Assembly: GCA_046329195.1 (NCBI GenBank)
Contig: JAXLVB010000002.1
Location: forward strand, 2,356,001-2,420,000
DNA length: 64,000 nucleotides
Reading direction: 5' to 3'
Origin: JAXLVB01 sp046329195
GTDB taxonomy: Bacteria; Bacteroidota; Bacteroidia; Cytophagales; Spirosomataceae
Each line of letters starts with the position of its first letter. Position 1 is the stretch's first letter. Below the pieces are notes generated by a model that was given only the letters and a program-made list of their open reading frames with translations, did not search any database and was not told where the DNA came from. Below, piece by piece: positions 27,963-37,409 of the stretch. Made by a program: the position numbers and the translations under genes.

Positions 27963-28268
27963 CTAATCGTTTCGGTCTCGCTTGTTGTGTTTTTTACGAT
28001 AAATGCTCTTGGAAGCTTGATTCTGAGCTACATTGAGTTTGGCTTTGTCTTTGTCTGACAGTTCGCCATCGCTGCGGAGTTTGGCTTCGTAGTCTTTTAC
28101 ATTTTCTTGTTGCTGTTTAATTTTCTTTGCTTCTCGCTTGGTGAGTTCGCCACTTTCTACGCCTTGTTGGGTACGTTCTTTTTGGTTTTTTTGCCGTTCA
28201 TTTACTTGGGCTTGGGCGCTAAGAATGCCACAGGTGGCAATGATTGCCAAGGCTAATTTGAGTTTCAT
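27963..28268 (-). CDS. Small secreted charged protein, unknown function
   Basis: 101 residues from the ATG at 28268, which begins a signal peptide (MKLKLALAIIATCGILSAQAQ). The mature part is almost entirely charged and polar (Lys, Arg, Glu, Gln) and probably helical or coiled coil, with the repeated theme SGELTKREAKKI and DGELSDKDKAKL, two copies of a helix-turn-like unit. This resembles small DUF-type periplasmic proteins common in Bacteroidota. Function is unknown. It lies 34 bp downstream of the esterase on the same strand. Confidence 0.6.
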   Translation of the reverse strand: MKLKLALAIIATCGILSAQAQVNERQKNQKERTQQGVESGELTKREAKKIKQQQENVKDYEAKLRSDGELSDKDKAKLNVAQNQASKSIYRKKHNKRDRND

Positions 28269-28302
28269 TGTTGTAGTATTTAAAAGTGAAAAAATGATTG
28301 CG

Positions 28303-29277
28303 TTATGGTAAGCTGAATTGTTTGAACCAAGCCCAATGGAGTACTGCTCCGTTGAGCGGATGATTTTTACCATTGGGGTATTCGTGTTCTAAATCCTTGA
28401 CTTCTACCAGTTTGAAAACATTGTTAGAATTACCGGAAAGTCCTACGTAATTGCCTACAATGTATTCTGCTGGATTGCCCGTAATGGTGTAGTTCTTTTC
28501 GTCCATCTTGAAGGTGTTGATGTAAGGCTTGGGCGAATGAGCATAGAGGTTAGGATAGGTGGTAAAAAGCGTCGTGAAATCCATGGGTAATGCACCTGTA
28601 ACACCCAATCCTTTCAATAATTTAGCATCTTTATTACCAAATTGGAGCATGACAGGAAGTAAACGAACGGGGGTTAAACTTAGATTAGGAGGCAAGGCCC
28701 CACCGCCACCGCTCGAAACGGCTGCCGCAAACACATCTGACATCTCAACAGCACATCTTGCACTAAACTCGCCACCGTTTGAAAACCCCACTACATATAT
28801 TTTTTTAGCGTCAATTTTATAGTTGCCCTTCAATTCGGTGAGCATTGACCGCATAAACTTGATGTCGTCTTTAGGTACAACACCCTGACAATACGAATAA
28901 CTATCGGCATAGCCTGTCCATTTGGGAGTCGTTTGGTTAACCCCATCTTCTATAATGCAATAGGACAGCGCTGAAGGAAAAACGGTCAGGATATTCTCAG
29001 ACTCACCTACTTCTTTCCAGCCTGAAATGTCATAAAACTGTGCGCCATTTTGGCCTGTTCCATGAAACATAATCACCAAAGGTGTGGCTGTATTGCCTGT
29101 GTATCCTGTAGGTACATGCACAAAATATTCTCGTTCTGACCCATCCACGGTTATGGTAAATCGGTTTTTACCTTTGGTTATGGTACTGGGTGTAGGGGTG
29201 GTTCCCGAATTGTCTTTGCTGCAAGAAAACAGCAACGTGGCGCTAATGACTATTAATAGGAAGAAGCATCTTTTCAT
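28303..29277 (-). CDS. Esterase/PHB depolymerase-like lipoprotein
   Basis: 324 residues with a lipoprotein signal ending LLFSCSK. The alpha/beta-hydrolase core shows a strand-oxyanion segment PLVIMFHGTGQNGAQF and the nucleophile elbow VGFSNGGEFSA (Ser), with a candidate catalytic His in LEHEYPNGKNHPLNG near the end. It fits the LpqC/poly(3-hydroxybutyrate) depolymerase and feruloyl-esterase-like group, so it probably cleaves ester bonds at the cell surface. The natural substrate is uncertain. Confidence 0.75.
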   Translation of the reverse strand: MKRCFFLLIVISATLLFSCSKDNSGTTPTPSTITKGKNRFTITVDGSEREYFVHVPTGYTGNTATPLVIMFHGTGQNGAQFYDISGWKEVGESENILTVFPSALSYCIIEDGVNQTTPKWTGYADSYSYCQGVVPKDDIKFMRSMLTELKGNYKIDAKKIYVVGFSNGGEFSARCAVEMSDVFAAAVSSGGGGALPPNLSLTPVRLLPVMLQFGNKDAKLLKGLGVTGALPMDFTTLFTTYPNLYAHSPKPYINTFKMDEKNYTITGNPAEYIVGNYVGLSGNSNNVFKLVEVKDLEHEYPNGKNHPLNGAVLHWAWFKQFSLP

Positions 29278-29357
29278 TTTACAAGGCGTTAAGGATTACG
29301 TTGTAAAATTGAGTAGAAGTCCAGAAAAGCTTGTAGAACTTAGGGGTGAAATGGTAG

Positions 29358-29981
29358 CTACTTCACCATATACTCCCGCAATTTGGCAACGGCAGTAGTG
29401 CGGCTCACTACCTCCAATTTGAAGTACGCATTGTTGATGTGTTTTTTGAGGGTATTCATGGCTATAAATAGCTCATCCGCAATCTGTTGGTTGGTTTTGC
29501 CTTCGTACAGTTTTTTTACTACCTCAAATTCCCGCTCCGTAAAAGGCGCAAGCAGACAGCGATTGATTTTCTCTAACGACAACGCCGGCACGTGTCTGTT
29601 GGCATGGGCAGCATGGTTGGCTAAGGCAATTTCGATGGTTGCATAGAGCGTTTTTTCGTTGAAAGGCTTCACGATGAACCCCGAGGGGTTGGTCTTTTTG
29701 GCTCGATCGAGGGTATCTTTGTCGGAGTAAGAAGTTAAGAAAATGAACGGGATAAAATTATGTTGATTGATGTGATGAGCAATGTCAATACCGTCTTTGT
29801 CGCCTTCCAGATTGATGTCAATAATCGCAAAATCAGGTGGTTGGCGTTTGAGTTGGTAGAGAGCCTCCTCCACGTCGTAGGCAAAGGCAGCTACTTCGTA
29901 GTCGTGGTTGTTGAGGTACATGCCAATATTTTTGGCAATTAGTGGCTCGTCTTCGATAATCAGCACTCGTATGCCCGTCAT
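29358..29981 (-). CDS. Response regulator, REC plus LuxR-type HTH
   Basis: 207 residues from the ATG at 29981; the longer frame to 30044 lies inside the kinase gene. The receiver domain has IIEDEP, the phospho-acceptor region IIDINLEG, LTSYSD and FIVKPF. The C-terminal FTEREFEVVKKLYEGKTNQQIADELFIAMNTLKKHI region (about 140-180) is a GerE/LuxR DNA-binding helix-turn-helix. Its start lies one base beyond the kinase stop codon, so kinase and regulator are translated from one message and form a two-component pair. The target genes are unknown. Confidence 0.9.
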   Translation of the reverse strand: MTGIRVLIIEDEPLIAKNIGMYLNNHDYEVAAFAYDVEEALYQLKRQPPDFAIIDINLEGDKDGIDIAHHINQHNFIPFIFLTSYSDKDTLDRAKKTNPSGFIVKPFNEKTLYATIEIALANHAAHANRHVPALSLEKINRCLLAPFTEREFEVVKKLYEGKTNQQIADELFIAMNTLKKHINNAYFKLEVVSRTTAVAKLREYMVK

Positions 29982-29982
29982 G

Positions 29983-32055
29983 TCAGATGGTAGTTTTGAA
30001 TTTCGTAATAATGAGGTCGACATGGGTGCCATTGCTACCGTCAATCGTCATACGGGCTTTCATTTTTTGCAAAAACGCCTTGATGATTTCGTAACCGAAA
30101 GTGGTGGTTTTGTCAGGGTCGAAGTCCTTGGGTAGTCCGATGCCGTTGTCTTTTACCTGCAAGAGCAACTCGTTCTCATTTTTTTTCATCGTTACCCAAA
30201 TATCACCTGTTTCACTGTTTTTGAAGGCATATTTCAAGGCGTTGCTAATCAATTCGTTCAATATCATCCCCAGTGGAATAGCCGTATCAGTATGCAAATT
30301 GAGGGGTTCGATGTGGGTATGAAACCGAATTTTTTCGGGACGAATGTTATACGTCTGAAACAAATGAACCGACAGCATGTTGATGTACTCATGGAGATTC
30401 ACACTGTTGACGGCATTGCCTTGGTATAAGTTTTGGTGGATAAACGCCATAGACTGCACCCGTTGAATACCCTCTTTGATGATGCTTCGGGCGTTGTCAT
30501 CTTTCAAGGTCTGAGACTGCAAATCGAGCATACTACTGATGACCTGCAAATTATTTTTGACTCGATGGTGAATTTCCTTGTTCAACACCACCAGCTCAGA
30601 AGCTTGTTTTTGAATAATTTGATTTTTGTTGCTTTGTTTTTGATACTGCCAAAAAATGATGCCACCCGCCAGTGCCAACGCCGCTATGCCCAGCCAAAGC
30701 AATTGCTGATTTTTGCGTTCGTCGTTCAATAGTTTTTGTTTCAACTGATTTTCTCTACTCAGTGATTGGCTCAATTCTCGTTCTTTGTCCAATTGTTGTT
30801 TCCGAAGTTCCGACTCGTTGGTTTTCAGCTTCGTTAATATTAGTTGGCTTTTTAGGGAAGAATCAATCCATCCATTTTCTCGTTTTAAGGCCAAGCGCAA
30901 CAACTCAGTTTTGTCTAATTTCTCATCCGTCAATTTTTTTTGAAGGTTCAAAAACTCAATTTCTTGCTCTCTGAGGCGAGTTTCGGCGGTATTTTTAATT
31001 TCAGCACTGATGGTTTCGATGTGTTCGTTCCGAAAAATATCTTTGTACCTATCCATCAGTTTCTGCATCCGAAAGGCTGTCTTGTAGTCTTCGTTTTGCG
31101 AACTCATATCGGCCAAAAGGCTCAGTCCAGTTACAGCTAATTCTGGGCTCCGAACTTTTTCGATAGAAACTGCCGCCGAGTCGAAGTATTTCCCTGCCAT
31201 TATTTTGTCTTTCTGAGCGAGGTAATAATTAGAAGTAGCCGCCAACAATTTAATTTTGTAGGTCGGATTTTGTTGTTGTGCCACCAGCCGTTCTACCGAT
31301 TTTTTGGTAATAGCAGCTTCGGCCAATTTCCCCTGAAAAGAAAGAATAATAAACTCATCAATGGCGGCGTCGGTAAGTGTTTCATCATTTGTTTTTGTCA
31401 ATCGTTGTACGGCTTGGTTGTAATAAAAGGCACTGTCGTACTGCTTTTGAGAAAGGTAAATTTTAGAGAGTTTTGCCGTTGTACTAATGATTCCATCGGT
31501 ATCATTAAGGGTATTTTTTATGGCCAACGACCGCTTGTAGAGATTAATAGCACCATTGGTCTGCCCAAAATCCAACGTAATTTTTCCCATTGCATCCTGA
31601 CATTCGTTCAGCAATTTGAGTTGTCCTGTTCTTCTCAAATAAGCAATGGCCTCACGATAGTTGTCAAACGACTGCCGAAACATACTTTTGGCAGCATACA
31701 CATCGCCCATTGTTTTGAGTAAGCGACCGAGTTCGGCCTCTTTGCCTAGCGTTTCAAAAATGGGTTTGGCTTTTTCAAGATGATTTAGGGCTGAGGTGTA
31801 ATCTTTCTTAACAAAAAATGCTTGTCCCACAGCCATGTAACTATTGGCTTTACCCAAAGGGTAATTGATTTTCTCGGCCAACACTAAGGCTTTTTGAGAG
31901 GTTTGTAGTAGCTGGTCTGTATGTTTAGCATTAGTTGCTAACCGTAGCCATTCGTTCACGGTGATAGAATCGCTTGCAGGCATACCTATCTCTGCCTGTC
32001 CCCAGACGTCTAACCAAGAGAAAATAAGTAGAACGTAAGTAAACGAAAACCTCAC
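29983..32055 (-). CDS. TPR-containing sensor histidine kinase (HisKA_2 type)
   Basis: 690 residues. A signal peptide leads into a periplasmic region of TPR repeats (about 35-330), then a long coiled coil, one membrane helix (LLWLGIAALALAGGIIFW) and a cytoplasmic kinase core. The phospho-acceptor segment EIHHRVKNNLQVISSMLDLQ is the HisKA_2/HWE type, and the ATPase domain has NELISNALKYAF and KDNGIGLP. It would sense an unknown envelope signal and phosphorylate the adjacent LuxR-type regulator. This architecture is common in Cytophagales. Confidence 0.88.
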   Translation of the reverse strand: MRFSFTYVLLIFSWLDVWGQAEIGMPASDSITVNEWLRLATNAKHTDQLLQTSQKALVLAEKINYPLGKANSYMAVGQAFFVKKDYTSALNHLEKAKPIFETLGKEAELGRLLKTMGDVYAAKSMFRQSFDNYREAIAYLRRTGQLKLLNECQDAMGKITLDFGQTNGAINLYKRSLAIKNTLNDTDGIISTTAKLSKIYLSQKQYDSAFYYNQAVQRLTKTNDETLTDAAIDEFIILSFQGKLAEAAITKKSVERLVAQQQNPTYKIKLLAATSNYYLAQKDKIMAGKYFDSAAVSIEKVRSPELAVTGLSLLADMSSQNEDYKTAFRMQKLMDRYKDIFRNEHIETISAEIKNTAETRLREQEIEFLNLQKKLTDEKLDKTELLRLALKRENGWIDSSLKSQLILTKLKTNESELRKQQLDKERELSQSLSRENQLKQKLLNDERKNQQLLWLGIAALALAGGIIFWQYQKQSNKNQIIQKQASELVVLNKEIHHRVKNNLQVISSMLDLQSQTLKDDNARSIIKEGIQRVQSMAFIHQNLYQGNAVNSVNLHEYINMLSVHLFQTYNIRPEKIRFHTHIEPLNLHTDTAIPLGMILNELISNALKYAFKNSETGDIWVTMKKNENELLLQVKDNGIGLPKDFDPDKTTTFGYEIIKAFLQKMKARMTIDGSNGTHVDLIITKFKTTI

Positions 32056-32144
32056 TGCCTGAAAAGTTTAAAGAAACACCACCTTGCAAATCTTGAAAAA
32101 AGAATCTGCCCCTTAATAGAACCAAGGGGTTATTTTTAGGAAAA

Positions 32145-32441
32145 TTATATGATTTGCTTCAAAATTTCTCGGTGAAAAGATGAGACATGTGGTTTAAATC
32201 TTTCGTACCAGCCACGCCAATCCGGATGGCTAAGTTCAGTAGTAAGTGTCTTTTCAAACTCACTTAGGGTTGCATAGGGTTGCTCAAAAATAAGGCGATA
32301 ACCTTCGCCAGTGAAGTCTGTTAAAATGCGGCTTCCAACAGGCTGCGAAAGCAAATGCTTTTGCAGACCTTCGTCTATTAACACTTTTACCTCACGGTAA
32401 TGCCCAAAGTGTAGATAAAAAATTTCTCGAACAATGTACAT
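32145..32441 (-). CDS. Small conserved protein, unknown function
   Basis: 98 residues from the ATG at 32441; the open frame reaches 32528, but the upstream part looks non-coding. The core MYIVREIFYLHFGHYREVKVL and the Trp/Phe-rich end suggest a small alpha+beta dimeric fold of the NIPSNAP or antibiotic-monooxygenase kind, which is inference from pattern only. It is monocistronic between the kinase gene and the fasciclin gene. Confidence 0.5.
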   Translation of the reverse strand: MYIVREIFYLHFGHYREVKVLIDEGLQKHLLSQPVGSRILTDFTGEGYRLIFEQPYATLSEFEKTLTTELSHPDWRGWYERFKPHVSSFHREILKQII

Positions 32442-32718
32442 GGTCGTACAGGTTAGTTGGTTGATAATGAGAACAAAAGTCTTGTCGAATGTAAGAAGAA
32501 AAAAGGAAGAAAACAAGTAGTTGACCATGATTAATTACCTCTAAATGAGGCCAAAACGAACAGCAACCTCATGATACTATCTCTACTATTCTTTACGAAC
32601 TATAGGATTACCTAAGAAGATGAATGGATGATTTTTTTCAAATCTTCCAATCCAACGCTCAAACCTTGCCGTAGATATGTCTGAAATCAAATTAAAAACC
32701 AAATTTCACAAACTATCT

Positions 32719-33285
32719 ATGAAAACCTTCAAAAAAACAATCTTGGCTCTTTCTCTTGGTCTGTTGACGCTATCGGCTTTTGCACAACAAATGGACAATA
32801 CTGTACTAGTAGGAGGCGAGGCTATGTATCCGATGAAAGACATCGTGGACAACGCCGTGAACTCCAAAGCTCACACCACGCTGGTGGCTGCGGTAAAAGC
32901 TGCTGACTTGGTATCTACACTCAAAACCAAAGGGCCATTCACTGTCTTTGCACCTGTTAACGATGCGTTTGATGACCTCCCCAAAGGTACAGTAGAGTCA
33001 TTGCTGAAGCCTGAAAACAAAGCTACGCTCCAAAAAGTATTGACGTATCATGTGCTCAGTGGCAAATACGACTTCGATGCTATTGCCAAACTAATTACTT
33101 CTGGCAACGGCAAGGCTGAACTCAAAACAGTAAGTGGTGGCAAACTATGGGCTATGATGAATGGTAAACATAACATTGTGCTCAAAGATGAAAACGGCGC
33201 CGTTGCTAACATTAGCACCTATGATGTGTACCAGTCAAACGGTGTCATTCACGTGATTGACTCGGTGGTTCTTCCCAAAATGTAG
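32719..33285 (+). CDS. Secreted fasciclin (FAS1) domain protein
   Basis: 188 residues from the ATG at 32719, the start that gives a signal peptide ending SAFAQQ. A single FAS1 domain follows: TTLVAAVKAADLVSTL, GPFTVFAPVNDAFDDLP (H1 box), TLQKVLTYHVLSG and NGVIHVIDSVVLP (H2 box). FAS1 domains mediate adhesion or surface interactions. A terminator at 33311 shows it is a single-gene unit. Confidence 0.9.
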   Translation: MKTFKKTILALSLGLLTLSAFAQQMDNTVLVGGEAMYPMKDIVDNAVNSKAHTTLVAAVKAADLVSTLKTKGPFTVFAPVNDAFDDLPKGTVESLLKPENKATLQKVLTYHVLSGKYDFDAIAKLITSGNGKAELKTVSGGKLWAMMNGKHNIVLKDENGAVANISTYDVYQSNGVIHVIDSVVLPKM

Positions 33286-33310
33286 TTCAAGGTTACCCTT
33301 TTTAAAAACG

Positions 33311-33337
33311 ATCCCCTTGCTGTGGTGGCAAGGGGAT
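33311..33337 (+). terminator. Intrinsic terminator of the fasciclin gene
   Basis: ATCCCCTTG (33311-33319) pairs with CAAGGGGAT (33329-33337) and is followed directly by TTTTGTT. It lies between convergent fasciclin and xerD genes. Confidence 0.85.
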
Positions 33338-33359
33338 TTTTGTTATGCCTGCGCCTATG

Positions 33360-34265
33360 TCAAGGCTTTTGATTGCGGGGGTGATATTGAGTCATCACTT
33401 GTTTCAGGTAGTCACGGTCAAGGTGGGTATAAATCTCGGTGGTGGTGATGGACTCATGCCCTAGCATTTCTTGTACAGCTCTCAAATCGGCGCCGCCCTC
33501 TATCAAATGCGTGGCAAACGAATGACGAAACGTATGGGGGCTAATGCTTTTTTGGAGACCTACCTGCTCGGCTAGCTCTTTGATAATCAAAAATACCATT
33601 ACCCTACTCAAAGCCCCACCTCGCCGATTCAGAAATACGATGTTTTCTGCCTCTTTTTTGGGCGTAAGTTGCGAGCGTACGTGCTCAAGGTACAAGGTGG
33701 TGTACTTAACGGCATCTCGACCAATGGGTACTAACCGCACTTTATCTCCTTTGCCAATCACCCTGATAAAACCAATATCGGTGTATAATTCGGTGAGTTT
33801 GAGGCCAACCAACTCCGAAACTCGCAAACCGCATCCATAAAGAACCTCCAACATAGCTCTGTTTCGAGTGCCCTCGGGCGTAGAGAGGTCAATGGCAGCC
33901 AGTAGTTGCTCAATCTCCATAAAACTCAGCGTATCGGGCAGTTTGCGCCCAGTTTGAGGCGACTCTATCAACGCTGAAGGGTCTGTCTGAATGATGTTTT
34001 CCAGAAGCAAATACTTGAAAAATGCCTTTAGGCCAGACAAAATCCGAGCTTGCGACGTAGCCGACATCCCCAACTCGCCGATGTAATACAAAAAATTAAA
34101 AAGATGCTGGTCTTTGACTTCATTGGGGGCTACGTCATAGCCGCTGATTTCGAGGTACTCTTGTAATTTCCGAACATCGTGCAGGTAAGCCTCCAGCGAA
34201 TTAGCCGATAAGGAGCGTTCTAATTGCAAGTAACTTTTAAAGTTTTTTAAATAGCTTTGCCACAT
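33360..34265 (-). CDS. xerD: Tyrosine recombinase XerD family
   Basis: 301 residues, the standard length. An N-terminal SAM-like core-binding domain (SYLQLERSLSANSLEAYLHDV) precedes the catalytic domain with Arg in CGLRVSELVGL, Lys in GKGDKVR, HTFRHSFATHLIEGGADLRAVQEMLGH and the tyrosine in TTEIYTHL. It resolves chromosome dimers at dif with XerC. Nothing mobile flanks it, which supports the housekeeping role over an integrase. It is divergent from aroQ with a 34-bp gap. Confidence 0.93.
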   Translation of the reverse strand: MWQSYLKNFKSYLQLERSLSANSLEAYLHDVRKLQEYLEISGYDVAPNEVKDQHLFNFLYYIGELGMSATSQARILSGLKAFFKYLLLENIIQTDPSALIESPQTGRKLPDTLSFMEIEQLLAAIDLSTPEGTRNRAMLEVLYGCGLRVSELVGLKLTELYTDIGFIRVIGKGDKVRLVPIGRDAVKYTTLYLEHVRSQLTPKKEAENIVFLNRRGGALSRVMVFLIIKELAEQVGLQKSISPHTFRHSFATHLIEGGADLRAVQEMLGHESITTTEIYTHLDRDYLKQVMTQYHPRNQKP

Positions 34266-34299
34266 TCAATGTTCGTGTTTACAAACGATTTACTGCACC

Positions 34300-34719
34300 A
34301 TGAAAAAAATCCAAATCATCAATGGCCCCAACCTCAACTTATTGGGCAAACGAGAACCTTCGGTGTATGGACACCAAACCTTTGAACAATACTTAGAAGT
34401 ACTCAACGATAAATATAAAGACAGCGTTGAGTTACATTATTTTCAGTCGAATCACGAAGGGGCGCTCATTGACAAAATACATGAAATCGGCTTTTCGTTC
34501 GACGGTATCGTGCTCAATGCCGGGGGCTTTACGCATACCTCTATTGCCTTGGCCGATGCGATTTCGGCCATCAAAACACGTGTAATTGAGGTTCATATCT
34601 CCAACGTACACGCTAGGGAGCCGTTTCGTCACCATAGCTATTTGAGTAGCCGTTGTGCTGGCATCATCGTGGGCTTTGGCTTGCGAGGGTACGACTTTGC
34701 CGTTCAGGCATTCCTCTAA
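34300..34719 (+). CDS. aroQ: 3-dehydroquinate dehydratase, type II
   Basis: 139 residues. Dehydrates 3-dehydroquinate to 3-dehydroshikimate in the shikimate pathway as a dodecamer. IINGPNLNLLGKREPSVYG contains the lid and catalytic tyrosine, QSNHEGALID and LNAGGFTHTSIALADA follow, and HISNVHAREPFRHHSY carries the catalytic histidine region. It functions in the pathway opened by the DAHP synthase at 18.4 kb. Confidence 0.96.
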   Translation: MKKIQIINGPNLNLLGKREPSVYGHQTFEQYLEVLNDKYKDSVELHYFQSNHEGALIDKIHEIGFSFDGIVLNAGGFTHTSIALADAISAIKTRVIEVHISNVHAREPFRHHSYLSSRCAGIIVGFGLRGYDFAVQAFL

Positions 34720-34724
34720 GAAAC

Positions 34725-35483
34725 TTATTTCCAGGTAGAAAAATCCGTCGGAACTAAGTACTCAGACTGCACCGATATGGTAAGCGAGCCATTAGCCAGT
34801 TTTTCAGATGCTGTACGAGCGGCTATCCAATCAGGGTCGTCACGGAAGGATTTGAACGAAGCCAACCCCGCTTCTTTGCTTTTGTGAGCCAGTAGGTAAA
34901 TGAGCATGTCGTCGGTGCCGTCTTGTGTCCAATACACTAAATTGGTCATCTCGTGTTTTTCAAAAATTTTGCAGGTATGGTTTCTAAAACGAGCCAACAA
35001 CAAGCCCAAGTTGTAAGGAGTTGTTTTGTAAGTACGCAATTCAAATACCCGATTGCCTACTGACGAGAAGTCGTTTTGCGAGAAATCGGTTGTTTTCATG
35101 AATTTGGTTTCAACCTTTGCCACCAGTTTTCCGTTCGCTTCAGACTCTGACTGCACTTTTTTCCACTCAGGGTCTGCTCCAAAATTCTTCCAAGAAGCAT
35201 CTCGTGCCTCTCTACTCGGATACGCCAACACATAAATCAACACGCTGTCGGGTTTTCCTTGCGGTACCCAATAGCCGATATTGGTCATGCCATGTTTTTC
35301 AAATAGTTTGGTGGTATGATTCCGAAACCGAGCCAGCAGATCATTCATCTTGCCTGGATGCGGGAAATAAATCCGCATTTCAAAACAGCGGCTGTCTGGA
35401 GGCGTCATGGTAGAGGGCTGTTGAGCCACAAAAGAAAGGCAAACAATTGATAATAAGCCAATTAGCCAAAAGCGGTATTTCAT
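34725..35483 (-). CDS. Secreted double NIPSNAP domain protein
   Basis: 252 residues with a signal peptide (MKYRFWLIGLLSIVCLSFVAQ). Two tandem NIPSNAP modules are visible: FEMRIYFPHPGKMNDLLARFRNHTTKLFEKHGMTNIGYW and a second from FELRTYKTTPYNLGLLLARF to LVYW. Each is a ferredoxin-like fold. The family is widespread, with no settled function; the exported tandem form is frequent in Bacteroidota. It converges with aroQ, five bases apart. Confidence 0.85.
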   Translation of the reverse strand: MKYRFWLIGLLSIVCLSFVAQQPSTMTPPDSRCFEMRIYFPHPGKMNDLLARFRNHTTKLFEKHGMTNIGYWVPQGKPDSVLIYVLAYPSREARDASWKNFGADPEWKKVQSESEANGKLVAKVETKFMKTTDFSQNDFSSVGNRVFELRTYKTTPYNLGLLLARFRNHTCKIFEKHEMTNLVYWTQDGTDDMLIYLLAHKSKEAGLASFKSFRDDPDWIAARTASEKLANGSLTISVQSEYLVPTDFSTWK

Positions 35484-35526
35484 GTCGTTTTGTAGTAAGT
35501 TTAAAAAATGGTTTAGCGCAACGAAA

Positions 35527-35973
35527 TTATACTTTTCGTTTCAAATAGTTGTCATAATCTGGCACGATGGTTTCATACGCTTCGTGCATTAGCGGTGAAG
35601 TCATCAAGAAATCAGCCGTAGCACGGTCACAGGCAATGGGGATATTCCAGACCACGCCCAAACGCAAGAGGGCTTTGATATCGGGGTCGTGAGGTTGAGC
35701 AGCCATAGGGTCCCAGAAAAAAATCAGTACGTCAATCTTTTCTTCGGCAATCATAGCCCCTATCTGTTGGTCCCCACCAAGTGGACCACTAAGTAATTTG
35801 TTCACTGGTACATCGAGGGCATCTTCAAGCAGCCGTCCGGTTGTACCCGTGCCAAACAATTGATGTTTGATAAGCATACTTTTATTATAAGTAGCCCAAT
35901 CAATTAGGTCATGTTTTTTATTGTCGTGTGCAACGAGAGCTATGCGCTTGCGGTTAGGAAGTCGGCGAATCAT
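35527..35973 (-). CDS. mgsA: Methylglyoxal synthase
   Basis: 148 residues. Converts dihydroxyacetone phosphate to methylglyoxal and phosphate, an overflow bypass of lower glycolysis. RIALVAHDNKK, LFGTGTTGRLL, SGPLGGDQQIGAMI with the catalytic Asp, and FFWDPMAAQPHDPDIKALLRL are all family signatures. It is upstream of the NIPSNAP gene on the same strand, 43 bp away, so co-transcription is possible. Confidence 0.95.
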   Translation of the reverse strand: MIRRLPNRKRIALVAHDNKKHDLIDWATYNKSMLIKHQLFGTGTTGRLLEDALDVPVNKLLSGPLGGDQQIGAMIAEEKIDVLIFFWDPMAAQPHDPDIKALLRLGVVWNIPIACDRATADFLMTSPLMHEAYETIVPDYDNYLKRKV

Positions 35974-36101
35974 ACATAAGATGGATTATCCCCAAAAATA
36001 CAGGTTTGCTTGATGTTGAAGTGCTTTTGCCAAAAGTTTATATTAAAATTTGACGTTCTATTCGTAAATCACGTACATTTAGCTCAATCTTTCTACATAC
36101 C

Positions 36102-36635
36102 ATGAAATACAATTTCGTTTGCCTTGCTTTTACTCTCTTGTTGGGGTCTTCTGCTTTTTCTCAAAACCTTGGTTTGCTCAACGACCCCGTTTTTTATGGG
36201 GCAGCAGCACAAAATATCATTTATCCTATCGGCGCCATTCAGAATAGTGTGTATGGGCGGTATTATGCCACGTTTGAGGTAGATACCACAGGGAAGGTAA
36301 AAAACATCAAAGTCATCTATCCAATTATCAATCAAAAAATCAGCAAACGGTTGGGGTTTGAATACGAAATTATACAAGGTCTCAAAAAAACACCCCACTT
36401 GAGGGACTCAGATGCAGGCCGATACATCTTGCCCATTGCCTTTGTTTATACCAACTATAACGATGGTGGACAACCTACGTATCCTACCAATTTGTTGCCC
36501 TCAGGCTACACCCCAAGAGATGCACAAATGCTAAAAGAGGTGCAAATTTTTGCCAAAAGTAACCAATACCGAACCGTCAGACCTTATTCTAATGTAGCTC
36601 CACCCAGCCGTCAGGTGGTTGATGCCGAAGACTAA
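36102..36635 (+). CDS. Secreted protein with TonB-C-like domain
   Basis: 177 residues with a signal peptide ending SSAFSQN. The central part, GRYYATFEVDTTGKVKNIKVIYPI with a later GRYILPIAFVY, resembles the TonB C-terminal fold that Bacteroidota use in many small periplasmic proteins. It lacks an N-terminal membrane anchor, so it is not an energising TonB. The C-terminal region is Pro/Arg/Asn-rich and probably unstructured. Function unknown. Confidence 0.6.
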   Translation: MKYNFVCLAFTLLLGSSAFSQNLGLLNDPVFYGAAAQNIIYPIGAIQNSVYGRYYATFEVDTTGKVKNIKVIYPIINQKISKRLGFEYEIIQGLKKTPHLRDSDAGRYILPIAFVYTNYNDGGQPTYPTNLLPSGYTPRDAQMLKEVQIFAKSNQYRTVRPYSNVAPPSRQVVDAED

Positions 36636-36721
36636 TGGGGCTTATGCCTTACCGCTTACTAAGTCTATCACTCTATTTGACAGAGTTGTTTGTATTTTCG
36701 TTGCCTAATCTCTTTTTACCC

Positions 36722-37261
36722 ATGATAGCTGACCAACTAATCAACGACGTTTGTGCTTCTCGGCAACGTTATCTTCAACAAATTGCTCAGTTGAGCCAAG
36801 TTCAAGCGGAGTGGAAACCTTCGGCAGATGTTTGGAATGTCATCGAAATCACAGAACATTTGTTTTGGGCCGAACAGGGAGGCATTTTGAGCATGTGGAA
36901 AGCCGTTTTGGCGCATCAACAAGGCAAAACAGTGTGGGAAGGTGAGGATGTCCACCAAGGGTTAGCCATTGAAGTAGTGGTAGAACGTACTTGGCAACCC
37001 AAAGAAATTGTACCTGCCGTAGCTGCTCCTCGACTGGGTGGCCCTATTGGGTATTGGGCGAGTATGTTACAAAGTTTAGATACGCCACTGCAAGCGCTTG
37101 GCCATCAGCTTTCGGACGAATCGTTAGCCATCATGACACCACCTCACCCCATTTCGGGTCCCCTAAACCTCCAACAACGCTTAGAGTTTCTACGTTTTCA
37201 TATAGATCGTCACTATCAGCAAGTGGAGCAATTGCTTCAACAACTCCCTCTTTTTGAATAG
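36722..37261 (+). CDS. DinB/YfiT-like superfamily protein
   Basis: 179 residues from the ATG at 36722; the frame also opens at 36635, but that adds a hydrophobic stretch not found in DinB proteins. A four-helix bundle is suggested, with metal-binding histidines in EITEHLFWAEQGG and in FLRFHIDRHYQQVEQLL. Family members include thiol-dependent transferases (bacillithiol or similar), but activity cannot be assigned. It may be translationally coupled to the preceding gene if the longer start is used. Confidence 0.75.
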   Translation: MIADQLINDVCASRQRYLQQIAQLSQVQAEWKPSADVWNVIEITEHLFWAEQGGILSMWKAVLAHQQGKTVWEGEDVHQGLAIEVVVERTWQPKEIVPAVAAPRLGGPIGYWASMLQSLDTPLQALGHQLSDESLAIMTPPHPISGPLNLQQRLEFLRFHIDRHYQQVEQLLQQLPLFE

Positions 37262-37409
37262 TTATTACTATTCTATTCACTTCTAATTGACTACAAAATA
37301 CAGTTTTACGCTCAATATGTAGTGTAGAGCCAAAATCGCTATTGTTTGAACTAATGGCGTTATTTGGCTTTTGGGAATGTTATTCAATTTTGTGCAAGCA
37401 AAAAAGGCT

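Noticed and set aside
33360..34265. Tyrosine recombinase as integrase of a mobile island
   Set aside because: Length and motifs fit chromosomal XerD, and housekeeping genes surround it without att-like repeats or tRNA genes.
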